DNA of 64,000 bases from Candidatus Woesearchaeota archaeon (GCA_016187565.1 JACPJR010000010.1:132596-196595); one strand, 5' to 3'; counted from the first letter of the stretch, positions 25,987-34,124 are shown. Notes: generated by a model from the sequence alone, not told the origin. A program made the numbers and translations.

Positions 25987-28581
25987 ATGAGAATCCATAA
26001 CCAGCATACTCTGGGAGAATATTCCCTGAATAAGGCTAAGAAAGCGAGTATTCCTCTGTATCATCCCATCTTGGTTATTCTCTTTGCCGTTGTTATGATT
26101 ACCGCGCTGTTATGGTTTGCAAAATCGTATGGCCGGTTTGAAGACCGGTTTATTGGAGAAAAACAAGCTGAGGTATTTCAGACCTATCAGAAAGGAGAAC
26201 GTGCGTTGTTCTATCTTGATCAGGCTGCAAAACTAAGTGCCTATGACACCATACATACCTTAGCCCAGAAAGGAGGTTCTAACAAAGAAAGTCCTTGTGG
26301 TACGTATCAAGGCTATGCGCTGTGGAATAATAAAACCGAAGAGTGCTACCCAGCAGAAGACCTTCCAGTAGTATTTATCGAGCTCTTCGGGCCATTGCTT
26401 AGTCAATATCTCGGTCTTTATCCTGAAGCAGATTTCTCCTTATCTGATGGAACCTTTAATTATCTTGATAACGAAATTGTTGGCGTTGCAGGAAATGATC
26501 TGCTGTTTTTGACTGGAAGTCCAAGTTATGCAGGAAGCCTTGATATTTTTCCCTATGCCAATCCTGATACGGTAAGCTTCTCTAATGACTGGGGAAATTC
26601 GCGTAGTGGAGGGAAAAGAACGCATGAAGGAACCGATGTCATGCCAGAAAATCCAGCTGAACCTATTCTTGCTGTCCGTCCAGGAACGGTTGTTAAGGCA
26701 TGGTGCAATCCTTATGGAGGAAATCGTATGCTCATCCGTGATGTTGATGATCCGAATATAGAGTATTATTATGCGCATATGGGAACCTATGCACAAAATT
26801 GGCAGGCCGGTGATATTGTTGCCACGGGCCAGGTGTTGGGTGAGACCGGGGATAATATTGGTTGCTATAATGATTGTACGAGCAATGATGCCTGTAGATT
26901 ATCCTGTCCGGTAGTCGATGGTATCCATCTGTGTGGCTTGCCAGGAAAAACCATACCTCATCTTCATTTTGGTATTTATGTCAACAAGGAGGCAATGAAT
27001 CCCTATGACTCCTTACAAGCGGTAATCCAAAAAGAACCAGAACAAAATCCAAAGGGCGGTGGGGGTAGCTACACGGTCAAACCATCTTTTCGAATTGCTA
27101 CCCATTATGATCTCGTAGGGACCTATCAAACACTTGCCAGTCATGCACGGAATTTAATACAAAATTGTGCCAATGCCGCTGATCTTGATGAGTGTATCAC
27201 CCTGAGTTTACCGAGTCTTTCCCAGCAAGAATTTTCCTGGTCCTTGGGCTACTGCGAGCCAAGAACAGAAGAAGAAAAAGCCTGTCTCAAGGATCCTTAT
27301 ACTGTTCCCTTCTTTGATGCTGAAGGCGATTTTACCAATTGTGGTCGTTGTCCACAGAAAACCCCACAGATCTGTCAAGATTATGCCACGGTTGACTATT
27401 GTGTCCGAGATCCATGTACTTATGATTGTCTCTGGGATGGAACTCTTTGTCGTGAAAAAACCGAGGATGAAAAAACAAAAGGAGCAGAACAAAATGAAAA
27501 TAGTAGAGCCTTTTGCGTTCGCTCAAAACAGGGATTTATGACTCAGGAGGATTATCCGAAATCATTTGCTCTGTATCCAGTTCAGTATCGCTTTGCCCTA
27601 ACCTTTGTCGCACAGCCCCCTCCTCCAGTAGAAGATGTTACGGTATTTCCATTCCCCGGAAGTGAGGGCTCTTTAGTTGTTAAATTCAAGAAAAGTCCGT
27701 GGGAGAAGATACGTTCCTACAAGGTGTATTATGCCACCACAGACTTCAAAGATCAACCTATTGCTAATCATGTAATCCAAGATCCTCAGGATTCTGAGAA
27801 AACAATTCCTTCGCTTGAGTTATCTGCCACTGATTACCGAATGTTTTCAAGCATGAGCTTTGATTCCTGTACGTTGAAGCGGACAAGCCCTTTAGGACAG
27901 ATAGCCTGTCTCTTTGATGGGAATAAATTAGTACAAACGAATCAGCTTTATTTTCTTGAGACAACCCAGGAATTCTTTTATGTGCTTACAGGATTAGAAG
28001 AACAGAATTATTTTGTGGCAGTTACTGCTATTGGTGAAAATGGTGCTGAGATAAACAATCAGGATGAAGGTCAGCGTTTTATACGTACGCAAGGAGAACT
28101 TCCCTCTGCCCAACCCACTGACACGTTAAGTCCAGGGTTAACAACATTCCAGCTAGAGCCATTAACCATTCAAACGGTAAATGATCCTCTTCATTTTTCA
28201 TGGACAGAGGTTCTTGGAAATCTCGTTCCTACCTATCCCTTCCAGAATGACCTTGATGGATATATCCTTTATTATCAGTGTGACGAATTAGGACAGAATC
28301 CACGGTCATATCTTCTTGGGACAACAAGCCCGGTCTATCTTGAAAGATCGTTCTTTCCTGCCTGTCATCCTCCTGAAACGACTTCTGTCTATGCAGTTGC
28401 CATTGTTGCCCAGGATGATGCAACGAATGTTCTTCCTGTAGAACTAGGAAAGGCCCTTGGTTTAGGAATTTCAGCGCTAACCATTACTGATGAGGGTGCA
28501 ACGTATTCCTTTATGCTATCAACACCTTCGTTTATTCCTGAAGAGCCTATTGTCCCAGACGAGGGAGGTAGCGAGCAATGA
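25987..28581 (+). CDS. Membrane-anchored M23-family metallopeptidase with fibronectin-like repeats
   Basis: 864 residues: helix at about 26-46, an N-terminal domain, an M23 peptidase domain (about 185-345), a Cys-rich region (about 420-515) and two or three fibronectin-like beta domains. THEGTD supplies H213 and D217, YYYAH supplies H264, and HLHFG supplies H325/H327, the complete metal and catalytic set of M23 (LytM-type) endopeptidases. A Cys-rich insert (about 292-320) lies before HLHF. Bacterial members cut peptide cross-links of murein. In this archaeal island it may act on bacterial walls or on the organism's own surface proteins. It closes the amidase-to-M23 operon. Confidence 0.78.
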   Translation: MRIHNQHTLGEYSLNKAKKASIPLYHPILVILFAVVMITALLWFAKSYGRFEDRFIGEKQAEVFQTYQKGERALFYLDQAAKLSAYDTIHTLAQKGGSNKESPCGTYQGYALWNNKTEECYPAEDLPVVFIELFGPLLSQYLGLYPEADFSLSDGTFNYLDNEIVGVAGNDLLFLTGSPSYAGSLDIFPYANPDTVSFSNDWGNSRSGGKRTHEGTDVMPENPAEPILAVRPGTVVKAWCNPYGGNRMLIRDVDDPNIEYYYAHMGTYAQNWQAGDIVATGQVLGETGDNIGCYNDCTSNDACRLSCPVVDGIHLCGLPGKTIPHLHFGIYVNKEAMNPYDSLQAVIQKEPEQNPKGGGGSYTVKPSFRIATHYDLVGTYQTLASHARNLIQNCANAADLDECITLSLPSLSQQEFSWSLGYCEPRTEEEKACLKDPYTVPFFDAEGDFTNCGRCPQKTPQICQDYATVDYCVRDPCTYDCLWDGTLCREKTEDEKTKGAEQNENSRAFCVRSKQGFMTQEDYPKSFALYPVQYRFALTFVAQPPPPVEDVTVFPFPGSEGSLVVKFKKSPWEKIRSYKVYYATTDFKDQPIANHVIQDPQDSEKTIPSLELSATDYRMFSSMSFDSCTLKRTSPLGQIACLFDGNKLVQTNQLYFLETTQEFFYVLTGLEEQNYFVAVTAIGENGAEINNQDEGQRFIRTQGELPSAQPTDTLSPGLTTFQLEPLTIQTVNDPLHFSWTEVLGNLVPTYPFQNDLDGYILYYQCDELGQNPRSYLLGTTSPVYLERSFFPACHPPETTSVYAVAIVAQDDATNVLPVELGKALGLGISALTITDEGATYSFMLSTPSFIPEEPIVPDEGGSEQ

Positions 28582-28632
28582 AAGAAAGAACTCCGTGGTC
28601 AAATCTAGCTCAAATGTTTTGATCTTCCGAAA

Positions 28633-28661
28633 GATTTAAATAGTATATCTCAGGTATACTA
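28633..28661 (+). promoter_or_regulatory. TATA box and palindromic operator of the MNT gene
   Basis: ATTTAAATAG (28633-28642) is followed by the inverted repeat TAGTATA-7 nt-TATACTA (28641-28661), which ends 3 nt before ATG 28665. The winged-helix part of the encoded protein could bind it for autoregulation. Confidence 0.55.
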
Positions 28662-28664
28662 ATT

Positions 28665-29216
28665 ATGGCAAGCCCAAGTAAAGAAAAAAATGTACTACAA
28701 CTAATTTTAGAAAATAGCCCTCTAAAAGAATGGCATTTTGAGGAAGTAGTTAGGGAAGCAAAAATTACAAAACGAGTGGCGAACAAATGGTTAAAAAAAT
28801 ATGTATCTGATGGATTACTTAAACATATAAATGAAAAAGGAACATTTCCATATTTCACCGTTGGAAGTAATAATCCTATTTATTATTCTCTAAAAAGAGT
28901 TTATGCCTTAGAACAACTTCATAAAAGCGGGCTTATTCCAAAACTCTTATCCCTCAAAACAGCTAAGGTAATCATATTATTCGGAAGCATCGTAAAAGGA
29001 GACTGGTATAAAGACTCAGATATTGACATTTTTGTTTTTGGAGATATTTCGGATTTTGATAAAAACGTTTATGAACTTAAACTTCAAAAGAACATAGAAT
29101 TATATCTATTCCAAAACAAGGAAGAGATAGAAGAAGTAAAGACAGGGCTTATAAAAAACATAATCAATGGATATGTCATAAAAGGTCGGATACAAGACAT
29201 TGCTGAGGTTGCATAA
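28665..29216 (+). CDS. Winged-helix/MNT nucleotidyltransferase (type VII antitoxin-like)
   Basis: 183 residues: an N-terminal winged-helix domain (about 8-75, KITKRVANKWLKKYVSDG) and a minimal nucleotidyltransferase domain with ILFGSIVKG and DSDIDIFVFG, the G-S-x(n)-D-x-D catalytic signature. MNT proteins neutralise HEPN RNases by AMPylating them. A tiny frame begins directly after its stop, where a HEPN gene would be expected. A complete MNT-HEPN pair of the same build is at 55-56 kb. This locus may therefore be a broken pair. Confidence 0.7.
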   Translation: MASPSKEKNVLQLILENSPLKEWHFEEVVREAKITKRVANKWLKKYVSDGLLKHINEKGTFPYFTVGSNNPIYYSLKRVYALEQLHKSGLIPKLLSLKTAKVIILFGSIVKGDWYKDSDIDIFVFGDISDFDKNVYELKLQKNIELYLFQNKEEIEEVKTGLIKNIINGYVIKGRIQDIAEVA

Positions 29217-29333
29217 ATGAAACTTACGGTTGATAATCTAGATAAAACCTATAAGCTCTGCAAGAGTACAGGAAGCATAAAGGAAAAATCGATAGATATT
29301 GAACTGATTAATTATTACTCAGGACACACTTAA
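29217..29333 (+). CDS. 38-residue frame after the MNT gene, possible HEPN remnant
   Basis: It starts directly after the MNT stop (TAAATGA arrangement) and reads KLTVDNLDKTYKLCKSTGSI, then KEKSIDIELINYYSGHT. It is too short for a HEPN domain and lacks the R-x(4-6)-H motif. It ends 11 nt before the left outer inverted repeat of the iminopeptidase cassette, so truncation by that insertion is possible. I find no remaining HEPN sequence beyond the cassette. Confidence 0.35.
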   Translation: MKLTVDNLDKTYKLCKSTGSIKEKSIDIELINYYSGHT

Positions 29334-29344
29334 TTTTTGTAAAG

Positions 29345-30469
29345 AGACACTCTCACCTTGAAGATGCTTACGCATTTGTAAAATTATAGAGAAAGAATCG
29401 GGGCAGCTAGAAGTATCTTTTGAAGTCTTGTGTCGCTTGTACTAACTCGCTTCTTATTGCTGGTTCTAATGCTGAATGACCCGCAGTTACAACTCGGAAT
29501 TCTTCATCAGGTAATTTCATTGCTTTCTTAACTTCCCATGCGGTTCCAATCGGACAAACCATATCGTATCTTCCTTGAACAATTCTTGTTGGAACTCCTT
29601 GTAACTTTGCAACTTCTCCAAGTAAATAATCATCGGACGGTAAGAAGATTCTATTTCTAAAATAATGATTCTCAATCCGAGCAAAAGACAAAGCAAGATG
29701 TGGATCTTCAAATTTACTTGTTAAACTTCCATCATCTTCTAGTTTTGATGTTGCAGCTTCCCACCTGCTCCATGCTAAAGCAGCAGTTAATCTTACACTT
29801 TCCTCGTCACTTGTCAACAATTGATGATAAGCTTCAACCATCTTCCCAGGCTCAACTCCAGGAATCCGTGCTTTGTATCTTTCCCATTCTTCTGGGAAAA
29901 CCATCTGCGCTCCACATTCTTCATAATACCATGCAATTTCTTTTTCTCTACAAAGAAAAATACCACGAAGAATGAGTCCTTTTACTCTATCGGTATGAAA
30001 AGTTGCATAAGATAATGCTAAAGTGCTTCCCCAACTCCCACCAAAAACCATCCATTCATCAAGTCCAAGATGCTCTCGCAATTTATCCATATCTGAAACT
30101 AAATCTTGAGTTGTGTTTTCAGTAATATTAGCATGAGGTGTACTTTTTCCAGCTCCTCTTTGATCAAATAAAATAATTCTATAAAAATCAGGATCAAAAA
30201 ATCTACGATATTTAGGATTTGTTCCACTACCAGGCCCTCCATGAAGAAACACTATTGGTCTACCATCTGGATTACCACTTTGCTCATAATATAATTCATG
30301 AAGTCCTGATACCCGTAATCTTCCTTCATCAAATATTCCAATTTCTGGAAAAAGTTCATTCAGCGTCATTTATATATGGATTCTCCAGTTTCTTTAAATA
30401 GTTTACTATCCGACAATAATAAAAAGAAAATGCTGCCCCGATTTTGATTGTACTATGGTGAGAGTGTCT
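29345..30469. repeat. Nested inverted repeats framing the iminopeptidase cassette
   Basis: Outer arms: AGACACTCTCACC (29345-29357) and its complement (30457-30469), 13/13. Inner arms: AATCGGGGCAGC (29396-29407) and its complement (30432-30443), 12/12. The cassette holds one gene with its own TATA box (30391-30400, minus strand). The gene's stop codon overlaps the left inner arm. The gap 30470-30637 beyond it shows only an ATAACA/TGTTAT hairpin and no gene. Confidence 0.7.
29407..30369 (-). CDS. pip: Proline iminopeptidase (alpha/beta hydrolase, S33)
   Basis: 320 residues, the usual size of S33 proline iminopeptidases. HGGPG forms the oxyanion loop, GGSWGSTLAL the nucleophile elbow, and QGRYDMVCP with AGHSA give the Asp and His of the triad. 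FDQRGAGKS is also typical. The enzyme removes N-terminal proline from peptides in the cytosol; there is no signal peptide. It stands alone on the minus strand and is bounded on both sides by nested perfect inverted repeats, which suggests arrival as a cassette. Family assignment is secure; in vivo substrates are not known. Confidence 0.9.
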   Translation of the reverse strand: MTLNELFPEIGIFDEGRLRVSGLHELYYEQSGNPDGRPIVFLHGGPGSGTNPKYRRFFDPDFYRIILFDQRGAGKSTPHANITENTTQDLVSDMDKLREHLGLDEWMVFGGSWGSTLALSYATFHTDRVKGLILRGIFLCREKEIAWYYEECGAQMVFPEEWERYKARIPGVEPGKMVEAYHQLLTSDEESVRLTAALAWSRWEAATSKLEDDGSLTSKFEDPHLALSFARIENHYFRNRIFLPSDDYLLGEVAKLQGVPTRIVQGRYDMVCPIGTAWEVKKAMKLPDEEFRVVTAGHSALEPAIRSELVQATQDFKRYF

Positions 30470-30651
30470 TTGATACTATTTTTAATTGCTCACTTTGTTC
30501 ACCTGATCGTATGTCCTTGCGTCATAACTCTTCGTCGTCACTTCGTTCCTCCTCATCCCCCCCACTGCGTAGGGGAAAAGGATATAACAGGAATTCCGAT
30601 GTTATGTTCAATTGAGAAAAAGACCTAAATAGAAGAGGCGGGACTAAAAAA

Positions 30652-31005
30652 TCATTTATTTTTATAACCAAACTTTTTATTATAAGTATCATGATCAATT
30701 ACATCAAGAACAAAAGCAATTATCTCTATCTCTCTTTCTCCATCTGTAAGTGTATATAACATTCTCCAAAAACTAGGAAGCTCAACCCAAAACAAATTAG
30801 TCGCACCATACTTCTTTTTATATTCATCAGGTATCAACTTCTTTGCTATCGGTTCTCCATAATGATGGTTTGCTTTGATTAATTCGACTTTCTTATTCAC
30901 AGAATTTAGGATCATACGCTCATTCTTTGAAGTAGGTGCTTGTTCATTTAGATAAGCATATACTTCTTCTGCTTCTGGAGATAAGATTACTCGTACTGTT
31001 TTCAT
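30652..31005 (-). CDS. RelE-type toxin
   Basis: 117 residues with the compact RelE/ParE plan: N-terminal strand-helix (VRVILSPEAEEVYAYL), central WVELPSFWRMLYTL and C-terminal DVIDHDTYNKKFGY, which is common in archaeal RelE-like proteins. Such toxins cleave mRNA in the ribosome. The start overlaps the stop of the upstream antitoxin (ATGA, 31002-31005). Small size, gene order and the operator palindrome support a type II pair. Whether it is active cannot be judged from sequence. Confidence 0.75.
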   Translation of the reverse strand: MKTVRVILSPEAEEVYAYLNEQAPTSKNERMILNSVNKKVELIKANHHYGEPIAKKLIPDEYKKKYGATNLFWVELPSFWRMLYTLTDGEREIEIIAFVLDVIDHDTYNKKFGYKNK

Positions 31006-31289
31006 AATTCAAGCCCTCTTGCAATAGCTCTTCTTAAATTTGGATTAGGGTTATGAATCCAGGTAATCCCTTTCATACTCACTGCTATCTTATTGCTTTC
31101 TTCCAAATACTCAAGTATCACCTTCAGAGTATTGTGATTAATTTGCTTTGGAAGCCTTCTTTTAAGTTCAGCAATAGTTATAACACTTTCATCCATATTC
31201 TTCAGAGTTTCCTCTACCATCAGCACAGTATTCAAAGTAGGAGAATGTTCTAATCTTTGTTCTTGTATTGATTCTGACATTTTAATCAT
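31002..31289 (-). CDS. Winged-helix antitoxin partner of the RelE-type toxin
   Basis: 95 residues forming a winged-helix-like domain (TIAELKRRLPKQINHNTLKVILEYL ordering of helices) with a C-terminal tail NPNLRRAIARGLEL that I have seen paired with archaeal RelE toxins. It precedes the toxin with a 4-nt overlap. A TAATATATAC box (31311-31320) lies about 26 nt upstream of the start and overlaps the palindrome at 31298-31314. That arrangement fits autorepression by the antitoxin-toxin complex. ATG 31280 is an alternative start. Confidence 0.7.
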   Translation of the reverse strand: MIKMSESIQEQRLEHSPTLNTVLMVEETLKNMDESVITIAELKRRLPKQINHNTLKVILEYLEESNKIAVSMKGITWIHNPNPNLRRAIARGLEL

Positions 31290-31297
31290 TAATATTT

Positions 31298-31314
31298 ATT
31301 AGTTAATAACTAAT
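31298..31314. promoter_or_regulatory. Operator palindrome of the toxin-antitoxin pair
   Basis: ATTAGTT-AAT-AACTAAT has 7-bp arms and touches the TATA-like TAATATATAC. It lies 9 nt upstream of the antitoxin start. Confidence 0.55.
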
Positions 31315-31435
31315 ATATACTAACTTATATATAAACGTTTCGTTTTTAGTCCCGCTTTAAGAAATAAAACTTTACTTTTACGTAGAGCCCCCCACTTTTC
31401 GACCGCTAGAATGAGACAGCTTTCTGAGCATATCA

Positions 31436-31936
31436 TCAGCTGTCCTGCACAATTTTCCTGAGTGAGCTGTAGCTCTCATAGGCCATGCGTCCGGGGTTTT
31501 GTCCCACTGAAGGTTCTCGTGTTGGTGCATGACGTGGAAATATCCCCTGATACTCCCTGTCAAGAACTCCTTCGATGATACTGACCATAGCAACAGGGAC
31601 GTGAACCCTTTCTCCTTTATCGTTTATTGCTGGCATAGGTCTCGTGCGGCTGCTCTGCCATGACACCAATGCTTCGATGGGACATCGGTAGCAGGTGTTT
31701 CCCTGCCAAACATCAATAGTTTCCTGATTCACCTGGAGAAGGTAGCTATCTAGCCCCTGAAGCTCAATAAGCGTGCCAGCTGGTTGATTGCATAGTACAA
31801 TACGATTATGCTCTGTTCGCTCTCCGCTATAGATAGGTCTTGGTAAATGAAAAGCACGAAATTCTCTTCTGAGTTTCTCGGTATAGCTCTCAAGAGCGTA
31901 CTCCGGAATTATCTGGAGAGATTGTTGTCTTCGCAT
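31436..31936 (-). CDS. Uncharacterised 166-residue protein
   Basis: A soluble protein with a basic N-terminus, a central beta-rich stretch (CNQPAGTLIELQGLDSYLLQ) and one Cys-x2-Cys (CYRC). GGGGAT precedes the ATG at a suitable distance. It lies between the toxin-antitoxin cassette and the RPA gene, with a 150-bp gap on its 5' side that carries the RPA promoter. I recognise no family and see no membrane segment. Confidence 0.5.
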   Translation of the reverse strand: MRRQQSLQIIPEYALESYTEKLRREFRAFHLPRPIYSGERTEHNRIVLCNQPAGTLIELQGLDSYLLQVNQETIDVWQGNTCYRCPIEALVSWQSSRTRPMPAINDKGERVHVPVAMVSIIEGVLDREYQGIFPRHAPTREPSVGQNPGRMAYESYSSLRKIVQDS

Positions 31937-32048
31937 GCTTATCCCCCTAACTCATCTTCTTGACACCTTTCTTGATGAGGAAAGTGCAGAATCTTTTTAA
32001 GTATTCGTGATTTTTGCTTCTTTTCCCTCTTATCGAGGAAAACCCAAA

Positions 32049-32058
32049 CATATATAAA
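32049..32058 (+). promoter_or_regulatory. TATA box of the RPA gene
   Basis: CATATATAAA lies 36 nt upstream of ATG 32089, and GAGGTCAT precedes the start. A short leadered transcript is expected. Confidence 0.55.
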
Positions 32059-32088
32059 CCATCGGCGATTGCACCTTCCTGAGGTCAT

Positions 32089-33300
32089 ATGTTTAAAATT
32101 CCTTACGAAGACATTGTTTCTAAGATCACTGAAAAAACAAACCTTACTCCGACTGAAATAGAACTGAGAGTAAAGGAAAAGATGAAGGTACTTTCTGGCT
32201 TGATCTCAAAGGAAGGGGCTGCATATATTATTGCAAATGAGCTTGGGGTAAAGGTGGTTGAGCAGCAGGAAGGAAAACTGCAGATCAAGAATATTCTTGC
32301 GGGTATGCGAAATGTTGAGACCATTGGTAGGGTACAGCAGGTTTACGAAGTCAAGGAATTTGTCTCCGGAGAAAGACGGGGAAAGGTTGGTGCTTTCTTA
32401 CTCGCAGATTCTACGGGAGTTATTCGTGTTGTTTGCTGGAATGAGCAAACATCACTGGTAAAGACCTTTAAACAAAATGATCTGGTGAAGATTGAAGGAG
32501 CTTATGTCAAGGAAAACAATGGAAAGAAAGAAATCCATGTCAATGATCGCACAAAGCTCATTAAAGATCCTCGTGGTGAAACCATTCCAGAGTTAACACT
32601 CGCTCCACCAGAAAAGAAACGAAAGCCTCTCCACGAGTTAAGTGAGGAAGATAGTGATGTGGAGATTGTTGGCACTATTGTCCAGGCATTTGATCCTCGG
32701 TTTTATGAGATTTGTCCGCAGTGTAGTAAACGTGCACGGCCAAAAGATGCACAATTTGCTTGTGATGCCCATGGCGAAGTAACTCCTGCCTACGGTTATG
32801 TTATGAACCTCTTGCTTGATGATGGTACTGATACCATCCGCGTTGTTCTCTTTCGTAATGTCGTTGACCAGCTGCTTGAAATCGATAGCACGGCTGTTCT
32901 TGCCTATAAGGACAACCTTGGGGCATTTGAGTCACTCAAGCAAAATCTTCTCGGAGAATCCATTAAAATAAATGGCAGAGTCACTAAGAATACCATGTTT
33001 GATCGTTTAGAATTCATTGCTCAAGCAGTTACAAAAACAGATCCAGAAGAAGAAATTACGCGATTACAACGGGAGCTGGATGATGAAAGTAGTTTCTCCC
33101 GGACAACTCCTCATCCTCGTTCTCTAACCGGAGATACAAAAGCAGCTCCTCATACGCTTACCGGATCCTTTATTAATCCATCTTCAAAAGCGAAATCAGT
33201 CAAGCAGGAGTATGGAAGGCCCTATGGGAGTTCTTCCTCTTCTTCAGACTCAGAACAAGAGCAATTTGATGATGATCCTGAAGAAGAATCGATTATGTAA
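32089..33300 (+). CDS. rpa: Replication protein A-type single-stranded DNA-binding protein
   Basis: 403 residues: an N-terminal helical region (1-70), one OB fold (about 75-165, VETIGRVQQVYEVKEF ... GVIRVVCWNE), then a second OB fold interrupted by a zinc finger C-P-Q-C-x11-C-x2-H (about 212-230). An acidic, Ser-rich disordered tail (SSSSSSDSEQEQFDDDPEEE) follows, as in many single-strand binding proteins that recruit partners. This layout matches euryarchaeal RPA41-type proteins. It acts in replication and repair. RadA lies 1.3 kb downstream on the same strand, consistent with a repair neighbourhood. Confidence 0.85.
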   Translation: MFKIPYEDIVSKITEKTNLTPTEIELRVKEKMKVLSGLISKEGAAYIIANELGVKVVEQQEGKLQIKNILAGMRNVETIGRVQQVYEVKEFVSGERRGKVGAFLLADSTGVIRVVCWNEQTSLVKTFKQNDLVKIEGAYVKENNGKKEIHVNDRTKLIKDPRGETIPELTLAPPEKKRKPLHELSEEDSDVEIVGTIVQAFDPRFYEICPQCSKRARPKDAQFACDAHGEVTPAYGYVMNLLLDDGTDTIRVVLFRNVVDQLLEIDSTAVLAYKDNLGAFESLKQNLLGESIKINGRVTKNTMFDRLEFIAQAVTKTDPEEEITRLQRELDDESSFSRTTPHPRSLTGDTKAAPHTLTGSFINPSSKAKSVKQEYGRPYGSSSSSSDSEQEQFDDDPEEESIM

Positions 33301-33339
33301 AAGCAAAGATTTATAGTTGCTGTTTGGTTTTTGTTGCGA

Positions 33340-33834
33340 ATGCGTGGATATACTCATCTTGTGTTTGGTATTGTTGTTGCACTGCTGTTTCTTGTCTTTG
33401 TTCCAAGCGCGTATGTCGATAGGTATGGTGATAGTAACGAAAATGTCAGTGCCTTTCTTTTTCTGTTCCTTGTCGCTCTTGGGGCACTTTTGCCGGATAT
33501 AGACCATCCTGGATCCTTGCTTGGCAAACGAGTAAAACTCGTGGGCTGGTTGTTTTCCCATCGAGGAATCTGGCATAGTCTCCTTCTTCCAGCAGCTATT
33601 CTTGGCCTTGGGTGGTTCTTTTTTCCGTGGTTTCTCTACCCGAGCATGGCACTTTCTCTGGGCATTGTTTCACATCTCCTTCTTGATGGATTAACCCCCC
33701 GAGGAGTTCGTCTTTTCTATCCTTTTAGTGATTTCCAGTTGAGAGGATTCCTCAAGACTGGTGGAGCTCTTGAAACAGTCCTGTTTATAGGTATTCTCAT
33801 AACTATGGGATGGTTGCTTTGGCAGTTATTTTGA
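33340..33834 (+). CDS. YdjM-type membrane-bound metal-dependent hydrolase
   Basis: 164 residues with about four hydrophobic segments and the motifs GYTHLVFG, LPDIDHPGS, SHRGIWHS and SHLLLDGLTPRG. The repeated His/Asp motifs between membrane helices are the hallmark of the YdjM/DUF457 family of integral membrane metal-dependent hydrolases. ATG 33340 is preferred over TTG 33331 because the conserved GYTH motif normally begins just after the start. It follows RPA by 39 nt. The substrate of the family is not established. Confidence 0.8.
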   Translation: MRGYTHLVFGIVVALLFLVFVPSAYVDRYGDSNENVSAFLFLFLVALGALLPDIDHPGSLLGKRVKLVGWLFSHRGIWHSLLLPAAILGLGWFFFPWFLYPSMALSLGIVSHLLLDGLTPRGVRLFYPFSDFQLRGFLKTGGALETVLFIGILITMGWLLWQLF

Positions 33835-33890
33835 TTTTCTTCCAATTTCTTCCAAACCAAAGCACTCCCCACTGGACAACCCTGCGTGAG

Positions 33891-33900
33891 CTATATAAAT
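33891..33900 (+). promoter_or_regulatory. TATA box giving a long 5' leader
   Basis: CTATATAAAT is the only strong box before the gene at 34125. It predicts a start near 33918 and a leader of about 200 nt, unusually long for this window. Confidence 0.5.
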
Positions 33901-33918
33901 GAGGCTTTCCTCTTACCT

Positions 33919-34124
33919 TCTTATTGCCTTGCGTAGATCTCTTGGCACAGTTTCCTGCTATGCCGGATACCTACAGCAATGTAATCTCCAACCCCTGGAG
34001 GACATAAAGGAAATACTCTAAAAAACCCAAGGTGTGAATGCCTTTGCGGTAAGGAGCTCTCCCTTATGGACCTCAAAAAAAGGGGGTTTGAAACAAAATG
34101 CGAAAAGCAATGGAGGTGTCTTTC
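33919..34124 (+). promoter_or_regulatory. Structured 5' leader before the small conserved protein gene
   Basis: The last 100 nt can fold as a junction. AACCC (34024-34028) pairs with GGGTT, enclosing AAGG/CCTT and TAAGGAG/CTCCCTTA hairpins. GGTGTC/GACACC-type pairing spans the ribosome-binding site GGAGGTG (34112-34118) and the start region. I recognise no known riboswitch consensus. The 290-bp gap 33835-34124 contains no other candidate gene. Confidence 0.4.

Larger units (their letters stand above)
30638..31355. repeat. Inverted repeats framing the toxin-antitoxin cassette
   Basis: GCGGGACTAAAAA (30638-30650) and TTTTTAGTCCCGC (31343-31355) are perfect 13-bp complements. The left arm ends 1 nt from the toxin stop codon. 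The right arm lies 54 nt upstream of the antitoxin start, beyond its promoter. I could not find an outer pair like those of the other two cassettes. Confidence 0.7.

Noticed and set aside
30470-30637. Remaining part of a HEPN gene beyond the iminopeptidase cassette
   Set aside because: No frame in this gap continues the 38-residue fragment or shows a HEPN motif, so disruption of a HEPN gene by the cassette is only a possibility.
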